A stretch of 20,299 nt of DNA from DASRCB01 sp035653295 (GCA_035653295.1 DASRCB010000242.1:1-20299); one strand, 5' to 3'. Counted from the first letter of the stretch, positions 1 to 8,661 are shown. Notes: a model not told the origin generated them from the sequence alone. Numbers and translations: made by a program.

Positions 1-303
1 AACTACGGCGAGACGGTGCGCGCGAAGACGGACGACTACGCGCAGGGCATGTACTATCAGGACTCGGACTTTGAGGTAGTGAAGCGGGTCACGGAGATCG
101 CGCGGACTCGGGGCGTGTCCAACGCGCAGATCGCGCTGGCATGGGTGCTGCATCAGCCGGGCGTAACGGCGCCGATCGTCGGCGCGAGCAAAATGAAACA
201 CCTGGAGGAGGCCGTCGCCGCGCTGCAGATCAGGCTGGACGAAGCGGAGCTGAAGGCGCTGGCTGCGCCGTATCGGCCGCACGGCATTCTGGGGCACTCA
301 TGA
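1..303 (+). CDS. Aldo/keto reductase, C-terminal part (5' end outside window)
   Basis: The reading frame is open from base 1 and stops at TGA 301-303, so only the last 100 residues are present. They match the C-terminal third of aldo/keto reductases, NADPH-dependent (alpha/beta)8-barrel oxidoreductases of the cytoplasm. Visible hallmarks are the helix GVSNAQIALAWVLHQPGV, the cofactor-binding strand APIVGASKMKHLEEAV and the terminal YRPHGILGH, which resembles the family's usual C-terminus. The catalytic Asp/Tyr/Lys/His residues lie upstream of the window and cannot be checked. The substrate is unknown. The gene converges on the minus-strand gene at 307-600 with only 3 bp between the stop codons and no visible terminator hairpin. 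Confidence 0.88.
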   Translation, partial: NYGETVRAKTDDYAQGMYYQDSDFEVVKRVTEIARTRGVSNAQIALAWVLHQPGVTAPIVGASKMKHLEEAVAALQIRLDEAELKALAAPYRPHGILGHS

Positions 304-306
304 AAC

Positions 307-600
307 CTACTCGACGCAGTTTTTGATCGCCTCCTCGAGTTGCTCGCGCGTCAGGCTGGTGCTGATGAACAGTTCCTGGCGGGCGCCGGCGCTCAGGGCG
401 ATGGCTTTCCAGCCGTTGCTTACGGGCACGGTAACGTGCACGCGCACCTCGCCTTTGGCATCGCGCACACGGCGGATCACGCCGGGGATGACAGAGCGCA
501 CTTCGGGATTGCGCGCCAGCAGGCGCTCCAGCAGCTCGCGGACTCCGTCGATGATGCTGTGCTCGATTTTGAGCTTGTTCTGAGCGGTGCGAAGGCGCAT
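307..600 (-). CDS. DUF2103-like small protein (putative metal-binding)
   Basis: A 97-residue protein with no signal peptide or membrane segment. The N-terminal KIEHSIIDGVRELLERL, the central VRSVIPGVIRRV and the later GWKAIALSAGARQELFIST resemble, from memory, the DUF2103 family annotated as predicted metal-binding proteins. No biochemical role is established for that family. Length fits the family (about 100 residues). The start ATG (complement of 598-600) lies 7 bp after the stop of the upstream gene at 608-1456, so the two are probably co-transcribed. Its ribosome-binding region would lie inside or next to that stop codon. The family assignment is by pattern recall, and a profile search would settle it. 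Confidence 0.62.
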   Translation of the reverse strand: MRLRTAQNKLKIEHSIIDGVRELLERLLARNPEVRSVIPGVIRRVRDAKGEVRVHVTVPVSNGWKAIALSAGARQELFISTSLTREQLEEAIKNCVE

Positions 601-607
601 GGAGGCG

Positions 608-1456
608 CTATACGTTCAGCGCGTGCATGTACCCGGCGCTTTCCATGGTTTCTTCCGGAGTGTCCACTTCGACGAAGTAATTTTTGATGCCGCCGGTTTT
701 GGCCGCGGTGAACACCTTTTTCCAGTCGACCACGCCCTTGCCGATGGGGACGAATTTCTTCTGCTCGGGCGACCAGTCGTTGCAGTGCATGGAGATGAAG
801 CGGCCGGGGTATTTGTTGAAGAAGTTCTCGGCGTGGTAGCCGATGCTGATCACCGCCACCTGGAACTGCATCTTCACCAGCTTCGGATCGAAGCGCTTCA
901 TCAACTCGTCATAGACCAGGGTGTCGCCGTACTTTTTGAACTCGAAATCGTGATTGTGGTAGCCCGCCTGGAAGCCTGCCTTCTGAATCCGCTCGGCGAT
1001 TGGATTATAGATGTCGACGGCGTGGAGCCAGTCGTCGAGGGTAGCCTTGTCCGACACGCCGAAGGTGGACAGGATCATCTGCTTCAGTCCCATGCCCTCG
1101 GCCCAGGCGATACGGTCGTCCAGACTGTTCTTAAACTCGCCGAAACCGAAGTGGCAGCTCTCGCAGCGCAGGCCGGAATCTTCGATCATGCGCCGGACTT
1201 CGGAGCCCTTCATACCGGCGAGCCCGCCGAACCCCATCGACTTATACCCGGGGGGCGAGCACATCTCGATGGTTTGGTAGCCGGCTGAAGATAATTCTTT
1301 CAGCGTGCCGGGGAAGTCCTGTTTGATGAGCTGCCGCACCGGCCAGGTCTGCGTGCCGACGGGCAGGCCAAGAGGATCGGCCAACAGCGTGCGGACACCG
1401 GTGAGCGCCGCCGCGGCCCCTCCGGCCTGCAAAAAACGCCTTCGTGAAACGCTCAT
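608..1456 (-). CDS. Tat-exported TIM-barrel protein, sugar phosphate isomerase/epimerase family
   Basis: A 282-residue protein. The N-terminus MSVSRRRFLQAGGAAAAL is a clear twin-arginine (Tat) signal, with cleavage likely around residue 26, so the protein should be exported folded to the periplasm. The rest has the xylose-isomerase-like TIM-barrel pattern: strand ends GYQTIEMCSPPGY, LRCESCHFGF, AGYHNHDFEF, FISMHCND and NYFVEVD supply the Glu, His and Asp residues that bind a divalent metal in this fold. Family members isomerise or epimerise sugars, but the substrate here is unknown. The start is well supported by AAAGGAG five bases before the ATG. The gene heads a pair with the DUF2103-like gene. 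Many acidobacterial genomes hold numerous Tat-tagged copies of this family. Confidence 0.87.
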   Translation of the reverse strand: MSVSRRRFLQAGGAAAALTGVRTLLADPLGLPVGTQTWPVRQLIKQDFPGTLKELSSAGYQTIEMCSPPGYKSMGFGGLAGMKGSEVRRMIEDSGLRCESCHFGFGEFKNSLDDRIAWAEGMGLKQMILSTFGVSDKATLDDWLHAVDIYNPIAERIQKAGFQAGYHNHDFEFKKYGDTLVYDELMKRFDPKLVKMQFQVAVISIGYHAENFFNKYPGRFISMHCNDWSPEQKKFVPIGKGVVDWKKVFTAAKTGGIKNYFVEVDTPEETMESAGYMHALNV

Positions 1457-1629
1457 TTGTGCTCCTTTCCTGAACCGGCCCTATTGTTTCACACTGAACG
1501 AAAAGCGCGCAGGTCTCGTAGTTTCGTATGATCGAAGTTCGTACATTCGCGGCGCAGGCTGGCTTCCATGGGCCGGCATCAGGTTTCCCCTGCGTCGCAG
1601 TTTGACAGTCATGAAGGCCTTCCGACCCA

Positions 1630-3549
1630 ATGAGACAATACCGAACAAGTATTACCCTAATCTGCCTCTTGCTGCTGTTGAATTTTTCCGCGCAGGCTCA
1701 GAGCGAAATCAGCATCCAGCGCGTCGACGGGACGTTTGGCTGGCTTAAGCGGCCATATACACCCGCGTACGTACCTCCGATCAGCCTCAATAACTCCTCC
1801 CGCCTCGAATCGCTGGTGCGGGCGGGCAATCTTTATCTTTCGGCGCAGGATGTGGTGGCGCTGGCAATAGAGAACAACATTGATGTTGAAGTGCAGCGGT
1901 ATACGCCGCTGCTGGCGCAGGAGGTGCTGCAGCGCGCACAAGCCGGCGGCGCGCTGCGCAGCGTGGGCCTTGGCATCGCCGCGGGTCCGCAGAGCGTCAG
2001 CCTGCAGGGCGTGAGCGTCACGAGCACTCCGACAACGCTGTCCGGAGGCGCGGGGGTGAGTTCGGGAGGCGGCATCGTGACCCAGTTGGGTCCGCCGATT
2101 CCCTCGCTCGATCCGGTTCTTTTCTTCGTGGAGAACTTCCAGCACACCACGGTCCCGCAAAACAACACCGTGGTCACCGGAACCACCGGCCTCGTCCTGG
2201 GCACGCGCACATTCGAATCGCAATACTCCCAGAACTGGGATTTCGGCCTCTCCGGCGTCCTCACGTACCAGAGCGTGCGCACTTCGATCAATAGTCCGCT
2301 GTACAACCTGAACCCGTACACCACCGGATTCCTCGATCTGCAGATGACGCAGAGCCTGTTGCAGGGCTTTGGTCGCGCGGTGAACGACCGCAACATTCGC
2401 GTGCAGAAGAACAATGTCAAAGTGAGCGACCTGCAGTTCAAGCTGCAGGTCATCACCACGGTGTCAGCCGCGCTCAACCTCTACTGGGACCTGATCAGCT
2501 TCCGTGAAGACGTGCTTGCGCGGCAGCGCGAGGTAGAGGCGGCGCGGCAGCTGCTCGAGGACAATCGCAAGCAGGTGCAGATCGGAGCTCTCGCGGAGAT
2601 CGAGATCACGCGCGCGGAATCGCAGTTCTATACGGCGCAGCAGGACCTCACGGTTTCTCAGACGAACCTCACCCAGCAGGAGACGGTGCTGAAGAACGCG
2701 CTCAGCCGTAATGGCGCGGCGTCGCCGACGCTTGCGGAGGTGCATGTCATTCCGCTGGACGCGATCCCGGTTCCGCAGGCGGAGCCGGCGCGCAACATCG
2801 AGGAACTGGTGCAGCAGGCGATGCAGAATCGAGTCGAACTGCAGCAGGGCAGGCTGAACATTCAAAGCAACGAGATGAACCTGGTGGGCATCCGGAATTC
2901 GCTGAAACCCACGCTGCAGGCCTTTGCCGAACTGACCAACAACGGACTCACCGGCGATCTGGCGCCGGCCGGCCTCGGCCAGCCGGGCATCGGGTATCTG
3001 GTGGGAGGCTACGGCAACCTGGCCGCGCAGATCTTTCGGCGCAATTTCCCCAGCTATTCGGCCGGATTCTCGCTCAGCATCACGCTGCGCAACCGCGCGG
3101 CGCAGTCCGACTACGCCACCAGCATGCTGGAGCTGCGGCAGAACCAGCTCAATCTTCAGAAGAACATGAACCAGGTCCGGGTGGATGTGCAGAACGCGAT
3201 GATCGGCCTGAGGCAGGCGCGCGTGCGCTATGAAGCCGCTTTGAAAGCTCGCCAATTGCAGCAGCAGACGCTGGACGCGGACCAGAAGAAACTCGGGCTG
3301 GGCGCCACTACGCCTTACCAGGTGATTCAGGACCAGCGCGACATGGCAACGGCAGTCAGTTCCGAGGTGCAATCGATGGCCAACTACAGCCATGCGCGCA
3401 TCGCCCTGGAGCAGGCTCTGGGGACCACGCTCGAAGATCATGGAGTCACGCTGACCGAGGCGTTGTCGGGCCATGTATCGCGGAAATCCGAGCTGCCGGC
3501 AAATTTGCCGCCCGCCACGCCGGAAACGCCGCAGGCGGTGCAGCCGTGA
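1630..3549 (+). CDS. TolC-family outer membrane protein, copy 1
   Basis: A 639-residue protein with a Sec signal peptide (MRQYRTSITLICLLLLLNFS, cleavage probably after AQA at residues 21-23). It has the outer-membrane-factor pattern. An Asn-rich helix near the mature N-terminus (SAQDVVALAIENNIDVEV) and long Gln/Arg/Leu-rich coiled-coil helices appear in two repeats, about residues 270-370 and 480-610. LLQGFGRAVNDRNIRVQ is typical of bacterial TolC homologues. TolC trimers form a beta-barrel plus alpha-barrel tunnel across the outer membrane and periplasm for efflux or type I secretion. The protein is about 150 residues longer than E. coli TolC, partly through a Gly/Ser/Val-rich stretch near residues 105-170. 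It is clearly paralogous to the next gene, and its stop overlaps that gene's GTG start. No membrane-fusion or inner-membrane partner is encoded in the window. Confidence 0.9.
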   Translation: MRQYRTSITLICLLLLLNFSAQAQSEISIQRVDGTFGWLKRPYTPAYVPPISLNNSSRLESLVRAGNLYLSAQDVVALAIENNIDVEVQRYTPLLAQEVLQRAQAGGALRSVGLGIAAGPQSVSLQGVSVTSTPTTLSGGAGVSSGGGIVTQLGPPIPSLDPVLFFVENFQHTTVPQNNTVVTGTTGLVLGTRTFESQYSQNWDFGLSGVLTYQSVRTSINSPLYNLNPYTTGFLDLQMTQSLLQGFGRAVNDRNIRVQKNNVKVSDLQFKLQVITTVSAALNLYWDLISFREDVLARQREVEAARQLLEDNRKQVQIGALAEIEITRAESQFYTAQQDLTVSQTNLTQQETVLKNALSRNGAASPTLAEVHVIPLDAIPVPQAEPARNIEELVQQAMQNRVELQQGRLNIQSNEMNLVGIRNSLKPTLQAFAELTNNGLTGDLAPAGLGQPGIGYLVGGYGNLAAQIFRRNFPSYSAGFSLSITLRNRAAQSDYATSMLELRQNQLNLQKNMNQVRVDVQNAMIGLRQARVRYEAALKARQLQQQTLDADQKKLGLGATTPYQVIQDQRDMATAVSSEVQSMANYSHARIALEQALGTTLEDHGVTLTEALSGHVSRKSELPANLPPATPETPQAVQP

Positions 3550-5444
3550 ACCGGCGCGGCATGGCCGCCCGGATCCTGTGCTGCGGCTGCTCGCTCGCGC
3601 TCGTTACCGGTCAGCAGCAGGTTGCGGTCGCGCCTGTCCCCGCCACGGCGCCGATTGTGCGCTGGTATCAGGCCCCGCAGATTCCGCCTCCGCGGCTGGG
3701 CAACTCCGAGCGGCTGCGCGCGCTGATTCGCGGCGGGGCGATCTATTTGACCGTGCAGGACGCCATCGCGCTGGCAATCGAGAACAACCTCGATCTGGAG
3801 GTGGCGCGGTACAACCCGCTCATCGCGCAATCGCAACTGACGCGCTTTCAGGCCGGCGGCGCGCTGCCCGGCGTTCCCAGCAACGCGAGCCAGGCGGGCG
3901 CAGTCGCCAGCGGGCAGGGTGTGGCCGGCAGCGAGGCGGCGGCGGGCGTGGTCAGCACGGGCGGAACCACGGCCAGCAGAAACAACGTGAACGCGCAGGT
4001 CAGCCAGATCGGACCCGTGGTGCCCGTGCTCGATCCGGTGTTTCAGGATGCGACCACGTTCAGCCACACCAGCGTCCCGCAGTTCAACAGTCAGGTGAGC
4101 TTTAACCAGCTACTGATCTCGAATACACGGGCTTACAACGTGACCATGCAGCAGGGTCTGATCAGTGGGGGTACGGTGACGCTGACCTACAGCGAGCACT
4201 ATCTGAATGAGAACGCGCCCACCGATCTGCTGAATCCCTCGTATGCTCCGAACCTGTCCATCTCGTTCCAGCACAATCTGCTGCAGGGTTTCGGGGTGAC
4301 CGTGAACTCGCGGAATATCCGGGTGCAGGAGATCGGGGTCAGAACCGCGGACCTGAATTTCCGGGTGCAGGTGGAGAATGTGGTGGCGCAGACGCTGAAC
4401 GCGTATTACGGTCTGGTTGCCGATGACGAGGATGTGCGCGCGAAACAGACCGCTCTGGACGTGGCTCGCACACTCGCACAGGATACGGCCAAACAGATCC
4501 AGATCGGCACCCAGGCGCCGCTCGATCAGATCAGCGCCGACTCGCAGGTGGCCACCAGTGAGCGCGATGTGGTGGATGCGCAGACGGCGCGAGAGCAGCA
4601 GGAGCTGCAACTCAAGAACATGATCAGCCGCACGGGCGCGTCCGATCCGCTGATCTCGGCGGCGCGGATCGTGCCGGTGGACCGGATCGTGGTTCCCGCG
4701 ACGGACGACCTGCCGCCGATGAACGCTCTTTTGAATGAAGCTCTGGCCAATCGGGCGGACCTCGCGGCGGAGCGGCTGAACGTACAAGCCGCCGAGGTTT
4801 CCTCGGTGGGGACGCAGAATGGCGTGTTGCCGTTCGCGGTGGTATTCGGGAACGCGAGCCAGGCCGGCTTGTCGGGTACGCCTCACTCGTTCGTTACTCG
4901 CAACGGGGTGTTCGGCCCGGACCCATATTTCGTTGGCGGCATCGGAACCGCGCTCGGCCAGGTCTTCCGCCGCGACTTCCCCAGTGAAGGCATTGGCGAC
5001 GCCTTCGGCGCCCCGTTGCGCAATCGCGTGGCTCAGGCCGACTACGGCATCGAGCAGCTCCAGCTTCGGCAGACGCAGCTCAATACCTCGAAGGACATGA
5101 ACCGGGTGCAGGTGGACATCAGGAACGATGTCGTGGCGATGCGCCAGGCGCGCTCGCGGTATCAGGCCGCGCAGAAGAATCTCGAACTGCAGCGGCAGCT
5201 CTTCGAAGCCGAGCAGAAGAAGCAGCGGCTCGGCACCTCGACTCCGTTCGCGGTGACGCAGCAGGAGCGCGACCTCAACGCGGCGCAGTCGTCGGTAATT
5301 GCCGCCGAGGTGGCGTGGAGCAACGCGCGGGTGGCTCTGGACCAGGCGCTGGGGCGAACCCTAAAAGTAAACAACGTCTCGATCGACGAGGCCCGCACGG
5401 CTCGCGTGGCGCGGCCGCCGGCGCCTCCCGCGGCACAGCCGTGA
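3546..5444 (+). CDS. TolC-family outer membrane protein, copy 2
   Basis: A 632-residue paralogue of the preceding protein, aligning end to end. Compare IYLTVQDAIALAIENNLDLEV, LLQGFGVTVNSRNIRVQ and GQVFRRDFPSEGI with LYLSAQDVVALAIENNIDVEV, LLQGFGRAVNDRNIRVQ and AQIFRRNFPSYSA. The start is GTG 3546-3548, overlapping the previous TGA (GTGA) and implying translational coupling; an in-frame ATG at 3561 is an alternative. The N-terminus MNRRGMAARILCCGCSLALVTG looks like a signal peptide with an unusual Cys cluster but no convincing lipobox. The Gly/Ala/Val-rich insert near residues 105-150 is shared in position but diverged in sequence. It probably forms an outer-membrane tunnel; whether it assembles as a homotrimer or mixes with copy 1 cannot be read from the sequence. 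Confidence 0.88.
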   Translation: MNRRGMAARILCCGCSLALVTGQQQVAVAPVPATAPIVRWYQAPQIPPPRLGNSERLRALIRGGAIYLTVQDAIALAIENNLDLEVARYNPLIAQSQLTRFQAGGALPGVPSNASQAGAVASGQGVAGSEAAAGVVSTGGTTASRNNVNAQVSQIGPVVPVLDPVFQDATTFSHTSVPQFNSQVSFNQLLISNTRAYNVTMQQGLISGGTVTLTYSEHYLNENAPTDLLNPSYAPNLSISFQHNLLQGFGVTVNSRNIRVQEIGVRTADLNFRVQVENVVAQTLNAYYGLVADDEDVRAKQTALDVARTLAQDTAKQIQIGTQAPLDQISADSQVATSERDVVDAQTAREQQELQLKNMISRTGASDPLISAARIVPVDRIVVPATDDLPPMNALLNEALANRADLAAERLNVQAAEVSSVGTQNGVLPFAVVFGNASQAGLSGTPHSFVTRNGVFGPDPYFVGGIGTALGQVFRRDFPSEGIGDAFGAPLRNRVAQADYGIEQLQLRQTQLNTSKDMNRVQVDIRNDVVAMRQARSRYQAAQKNLELQRQLFEAEQKKQRLGTSTPFAVTQQERDLNAAQSSVIAAEVAWSNARVALDQALGRTLKVNNVSIDEARTARVARPPAPPAAQP

Positions 5445-6445
5445 CCCTGCGCGCACTCTCCGTTGTCGCTTCGCTGGTCTGCTGCGCGGCGGTCGCGGCA
5501 GATACGCCCGACGCATTCCAGCAGGTCAGGCGAATGGGGCGCGGGGTGAACATTCTCGGCTACGATCCGATCTGGAAGAACCCCGCGAAAGCTCGCTTCA
5601 AAGAGCGCCATTTTCAGGCGATTCACGACGGCGGGTTCCAGACGGTGCGGCTTAACCTGCAGGCGTTCGCGCACATGGATGCCGATTACAAGCTGGATCC
5701 GGGCTGGATGCGGACCCTCGACTGGGCGGTGAACACAGCGCTGGCGAATCATCTGATGGTGATCGTGGACGAGCACGATTATGTGCCCTGCGGACGTGAC
5801 GCCGCCTGGTGCGAGCCGCGCCTGCTCGCGTTCTGGACGCAAATCGCGCCGCATTTTCAGGATGCGCCGTCGAGCGTAATATTCGAGATACTCAATGAGC
5901 CCAACGGGCAGATCACGGCCCCGGTATGGAATGGGTACGTGAAAGAGGCGCTCGGCATCATTCGCCAGACGAACCCGACTCGAACCGTGGTGATCGGGCC
6001 GGCGTTCTGGAACAATATCCATTACCTGGACAGGCTGGAGCTGCCGGTTGACGATCGCAACATCATCGTTACCGTACACTACTATCTGCCGATGGAGTTC
6101 ACGCATCAGGGGGCGCGCTGGAACAGGGAGACGGCCGGATTGTCGGGCGTCAGCTGGGGGAGCGACGCGGACAAGGGGCGCGTGGATCGCGATTTCGCGG
6201 GCGTGCAGGCGTGGGCGAAAGAGCAGAATCGGCCCATCCTGCTGGGCGAATTCGGCGCTTACGACAAGGCGCCGATGGACTCGCGGGTGCGCTACACGGC
6301 TTATGTCGCGCGGGCGGCGGAGTCGCTGGGCTGGGCGTGGACCTACTGGCAGTTCGATTCCGATTTCATCGTCTGGGACATGGCCAAAGACGATTGGGTG
6401 CAACCGATCTGGCGCGCGCTCGTGCCGTCAACAGAAAGGAACTGA
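5441..6445 (+). CDS. Secreted glycoside hydrolase family 5-type (cellulase/endoglucanase-like)
   Basis: I place the start at GTG 5441, overlapping the TolC copy 2 stop as GTGA, giving 334 residues. The frame stays open further upstream, but that part is antisense-like Arg/Gly-rich sequence without a signal peptide, whereas the chosen start begins a clear one (MTLRALSVVASLVCCAAVA). The mature protein has GH5 (beta/alpha)8 hallmarks. ILNEPNG carries the acid/base Glu153 and ILLGEFGAYD the nucleophile Glu270. Supporting residues are VRLNLQ near 69-74, the His213 strand TVHYY, and Trp in TYWQFDSD. These enzymes hydrolyse beta-1,4-linked glucans, mannans or related polymers with retention of configuration. 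It is likely periplasmic or secreted. Coupling to two TolC genes is unusual and suggests a joint role at the cell surface. Confidence 0.88.
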   Translation: MTLRALSVVASLVCCAAVAADTPDAFQQVRRMGRGVNILGYDPIWKNPAKARFKERHFQAIHDGGFQTVRLNLQAFAHMDADYKLDPGWMRTLDWAVNTALANHLMVIVDEHDYVPCGRDAAWCEPRLLAFWTQIAPHFQDAPSSVIFEILNEPNGQITAPVWNGYVKEALGIIRQTNPTRTVVIGPAFWNNIHYLDRLELPVDDRNIIVTVHYYLPMEFTHQGARWNRETAGLSGVSWGSDADKGRVDRDFAGVQAWAKEQNRPILLGEFGAYDKAPMDSRVRYTAYVARAAESLGWAWTYWQFDSDFIVWDMAKDDWVQPIWRALVPSTERN

Positions 6446-6448
6446 CCT

Positions 6449-6814
6449 ATGAAATGGCTGCTGCCTCTGGCCGCGGTTTTCGCTCTCACGGCGAGCGCCG
6501 CCGATATTTCCGGGACATGGAAGGGCGCCGCCGAGACGCCCATGGGTAAGGTGGAGCGCACGTTCGTGTTCAAACAGGACGGAAACAAGGTGACCGGCGA
6601 GACCACGAGCGACATGATGGGGAAGTCGGATATCGAAGACGGGAAGCTGGACGGCGATGACCTGAGCTTCACCATTAACGTAAACTTCCAGGGCAACGAA
6701 GCGAAGATCAACTACACCGGTAAGGTCAAGGGCGACCAGATCGAGATGCACGTGGAAGTGCCCGGGCAGGATTACAAGATCGATTACACCGTGAAGAAGG
6801 TCTCGGGCAGCTAA
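6449..6814 (+). CDS. Small secreted beta-rich protein of unknown function
   Basis: A 121-residue protein with a Sec signal peptide (MKWLLPLAAVFALTASA, cleavage before ADIS). The mature part is a run of short beta strands (ISGTWKGAAETPMGKVERTF, FKQDGNKVTGETTS, KIDYTVKK) with a lipocalin-like or small-barrel flavour. Similar short proteins beginning ISGTWKG appear, from memory, repeatedly in acidobacterial genomes as hypothetical proteins. No catalytic motif is visible. AGAAAGGAA lies a suitable distance before the ATG, and the gene starts 3 bp after the GH5 stop, so it is probably the last gene of the TolC-TolC-GH5 operon. Its TAA overlaps the TAG of the convergent gene (CTAA, 6811-6814). Confidence 0.8.
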   Translation: MKWLLPLAAVFALTASAADISGTWKGAAETPMGKVERTFVFKQDGNKVTGETTSDMMGKSDIEDGKLDGDDLSFTINVNFQGNEAKINYTGKVKGDQIEMHVEVPGQDYKIDYTVKKVSGS

Positions 6815-8655
6815 GGCCTGCCTGGCAGAGCAAACGCGACGTAGGCGCCGTGAATTGGCTGCTGCGTCGCAGCCGTCAGTCCGGCCTGCGCGGCGGCGCA
6901 GAAGACCACGAACTCGCGGCCATCCACCTCGTAAACGGCGGGGATGCCTTCCATCGCCGCATCCAGCTCGTGCTCCCAGAGCACATGGCCCGTATCCGCA
7001 TCGATCGCGCGCACCTTGCGGTCGCGCGTGCCGGTGAAGATCAGTCCGCCGGCTGTGACTACAGGGCCAACTTTCGGAAAATGGGAGCCGGTGTTCCGGA
7101 TCCCCTTCGCCGCCAGTTCGGGGACATCGCCCAGCGGGATCTTCCAGCGGATGGTTCCCTCATTGAGGTCATAAGCGGTGAGCGAGGTCCACGGAGGCGC
7201 GATCGGGGACAACCCATCGCTGGCGATCATGAATCCGAAGCCGCTGTAGTAGCGTTCCGCCGGCGCCAGTTCACGGTCAGCCTTCGGATCCGGCGCGAGC
7301 TTCAGCATGGCGGGCAGATCCTTGGAAACAACGAACAGCCGGCCGCGCGCAGGATCGACAGCGGCGCCACCCCAGTTCGCTCCTCCGTTGTTGCCCGGCA
7401 TCTCGACCGTGTTCCGCCGTCCCGGTGGCGTGAACATGCCCTCGTTGCGAGCGCTCAAAATTTCGTCGCGGAATCGCGCCCGATCGGCGGCGCTCAGATA
7501 CGGGCTGAGGTCGGCGGCGGTGAATCGCTGCCGCGCGAACGGCGGCGGCTTCACCGGAAACGGCTGCGTCGGCCATGTCTGCTCGCCCGGCATGTCGGAT
7601 CGCGGCACGGCCCGCTCCTCGATGGGCCACAGCGGCGCTCCTGTCACGCGGTCGAAGACCCACACGAAGCCCTGCTTACTGACCTGCGCCACGATGTCCA
7701 CCGATCTACCCTCGTGCTGGACGGTGAGGAGTTTGGGCGCGGTCGGGTTGTCGTAATCCCAGATGTCGTGGTGAACCATCTGGAAATGCCACAGGCGTTT
7801 GCCGGTGCGCGCGTCGAGCGCGAGCAGGCAATCGGCGAACAGGTCCGCGCCGGGGCGGTCCACGCCGTAGAAGTTGTATTTGGCGCTGGCAGTAGGCACG
7901 TACACGATGCCCCGCCGCGTGTCCAGCGACAATTCACTCCAGGCGTTGGCGCCTCCGACGCGCTTCCACGCGTCCTTCGGCCAGGTGTCGTATCCGAACT
8001 CGCCCGGACGCGGGATTGTGTGAAAGGTCCAGACCAGCTTCCCCGTGCGCACGTCAAACACGCGGATGTCGCCCGGGGCCGAACCGTAGCCCTGGTTTGT
8101 CGCGGACCCGAGGATGAGAAGATCCTCGAAAACACGCCCGGGCGTGGTGGACTGAACGAGTTTAATGGTCCGCGGATCGCGGTCGAGCCCCTGCCTGAGA
8201 TCGACCTGCCCATGATTGCCGAAGGAAAGAATCGGCTGCCCCGTGCGGGCGTCGAGGGCGCGCAGGCAGTGATTACTGCAATACAGCAGCCGCCGTTCGG
8301 AGCGGTCCCTGCTTTCCCAGTAGTTAATGCCTCGATCGGTGATGATTTTCGTGCCGGGGTCCGCGGCGTGGACCCAGATCTCGCGGCCGGTTGCGGCGGC
8401 GAGCGCAAGTATGGAGTTGTTGCGCGCGAGCACGTACATCACGCCATCGACGACAAGCGGACCGAAGAAATACCGGTTGCCGTCGCCGGTGGGATATGAC
8501 CACGCGACCTCGAGACGGCTTACGTTGGAGCGGTTGATCTGGCGCAGCGCCGAGTATTGCGCCGCGTCGGGAGCGCCGCCGTAATCGGCCCATGTGGTGT
8601 GGTCCTGCGCGGCAAGCAGGGCGGCGACGGAGAGTGCAATCGGAATGGCCTTCAT
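6811..8655 (-). CDS. PQQ-dependent dehydrogenase (quinoprotein beta-propeller), soluble periplasmic type
   Basis: A 614-residue protein with a short signal peptide (MKAIPIALSVAALLA). It contains the propeller-blade repeats of quinoprotein dehydrogenases: LLALDARTGKRLWHF, IRVFDVRTGKLVWTFHTIP, AIDADTGHVLWEH. The sequence HHDIWDYDNPTAP (from residue 295) corresponds to the conserved segment bearing the catalytic Asp in membrane glucose dehydrogenase-like enzymes. Such enzymes oxidise alcohols or aldose sugars with pyrroloquinoline quinone and pass electrons to the respiratory chain. There are no N-terminal transmembrane helices, and no CXXCH haem motif was seen, so an external acceptor is needed. 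PQQ synthesis genes are not in the window. The start lies 6 bp after the cyclophilin gene stop with no strong Shine-Dalgarno sequence, suggesting co-translation. Substrate unknown. Confidence 0.85.
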   Translation of the reverse strand: MKAIPIALSVAALLAAQDHTTWADYGGAPDAAQYSALRQINRSNVSRLEVAWSYPTGDGNRYFFGPLVVDGVMYVLARNNSILALAAATGREIWVHAADPGTKIITDRGINYWESRDRSERRLLYCSNHCLRALDARTGQPILSFGNHGQVDLRQGLDRDPRTIKLVQSTTPGRVFEDLLILGSATNQGYGSAPGDIRVFDVRTGKLVWTFHTIPRPGEFGYDTWPKDAWKRVGGANAWSELSLDTRRGIVYVPTASAKYNFYGVDRPGADLFADCLLALDARTGKRLWHFQMVHHDIWDYDNPTAPKLLTVQHEGRSVDIVAQVSKQGFVWVFDRVTGAPLWPIEERAVPRSDMPGEQTWPTQPFPVKPPPFARQRFTAADLSPYLSAADRARFRDEILSARNEGMFTPPGRRNTVEMPGNNGGANWGGAAVDPARGRLFVVSKDLPAMLKLAPDPKADRELAPAERYYSGFGFMIASDGLSPIAPPWTSLTAYDLNEGTIRWKIPLGDVPELAAKGIRNTGSHFPKVGPVVTAGGLIFTGTRDRKVRAIDADTGHVLWEHELDAAMEGIPAVYEVDGREFVVFCAAAQAGLTAATQQPIHGAYVAFALPGRP

Positions 8656-8661
8656 CAGCGG

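Noticed and set aside
1523..1543. Two TTCGTA direct repeats in the divergent gap before the TolC operon
   Set aside because: The repeat is too short and common to claim as an operator without comparison to relatives.
1602..1607. TTGACA before the first TolC gene as a -35 element
   Set aside because: It is only 22 bp from the start codon, so the -10 would overlap the ATG, and no suitable hexamer is there. I see no convincing promoter in 1457-1629.
5162..6403. Long minus-strand open frame opposite the GH5 gene
   Set aside because: Antisense shadow; the GH5 reading is supported by catalytic motifs and a signal peptide.
6850..8499. Long plus-strand open frame opposite the PQQ-type dehydrogenase gene
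   Set aside because: It is an antisense shadow typical of GC-rich coding DNA, Arg/His-rich with no recognisable domain; the minus-strand propeller protein is clear.
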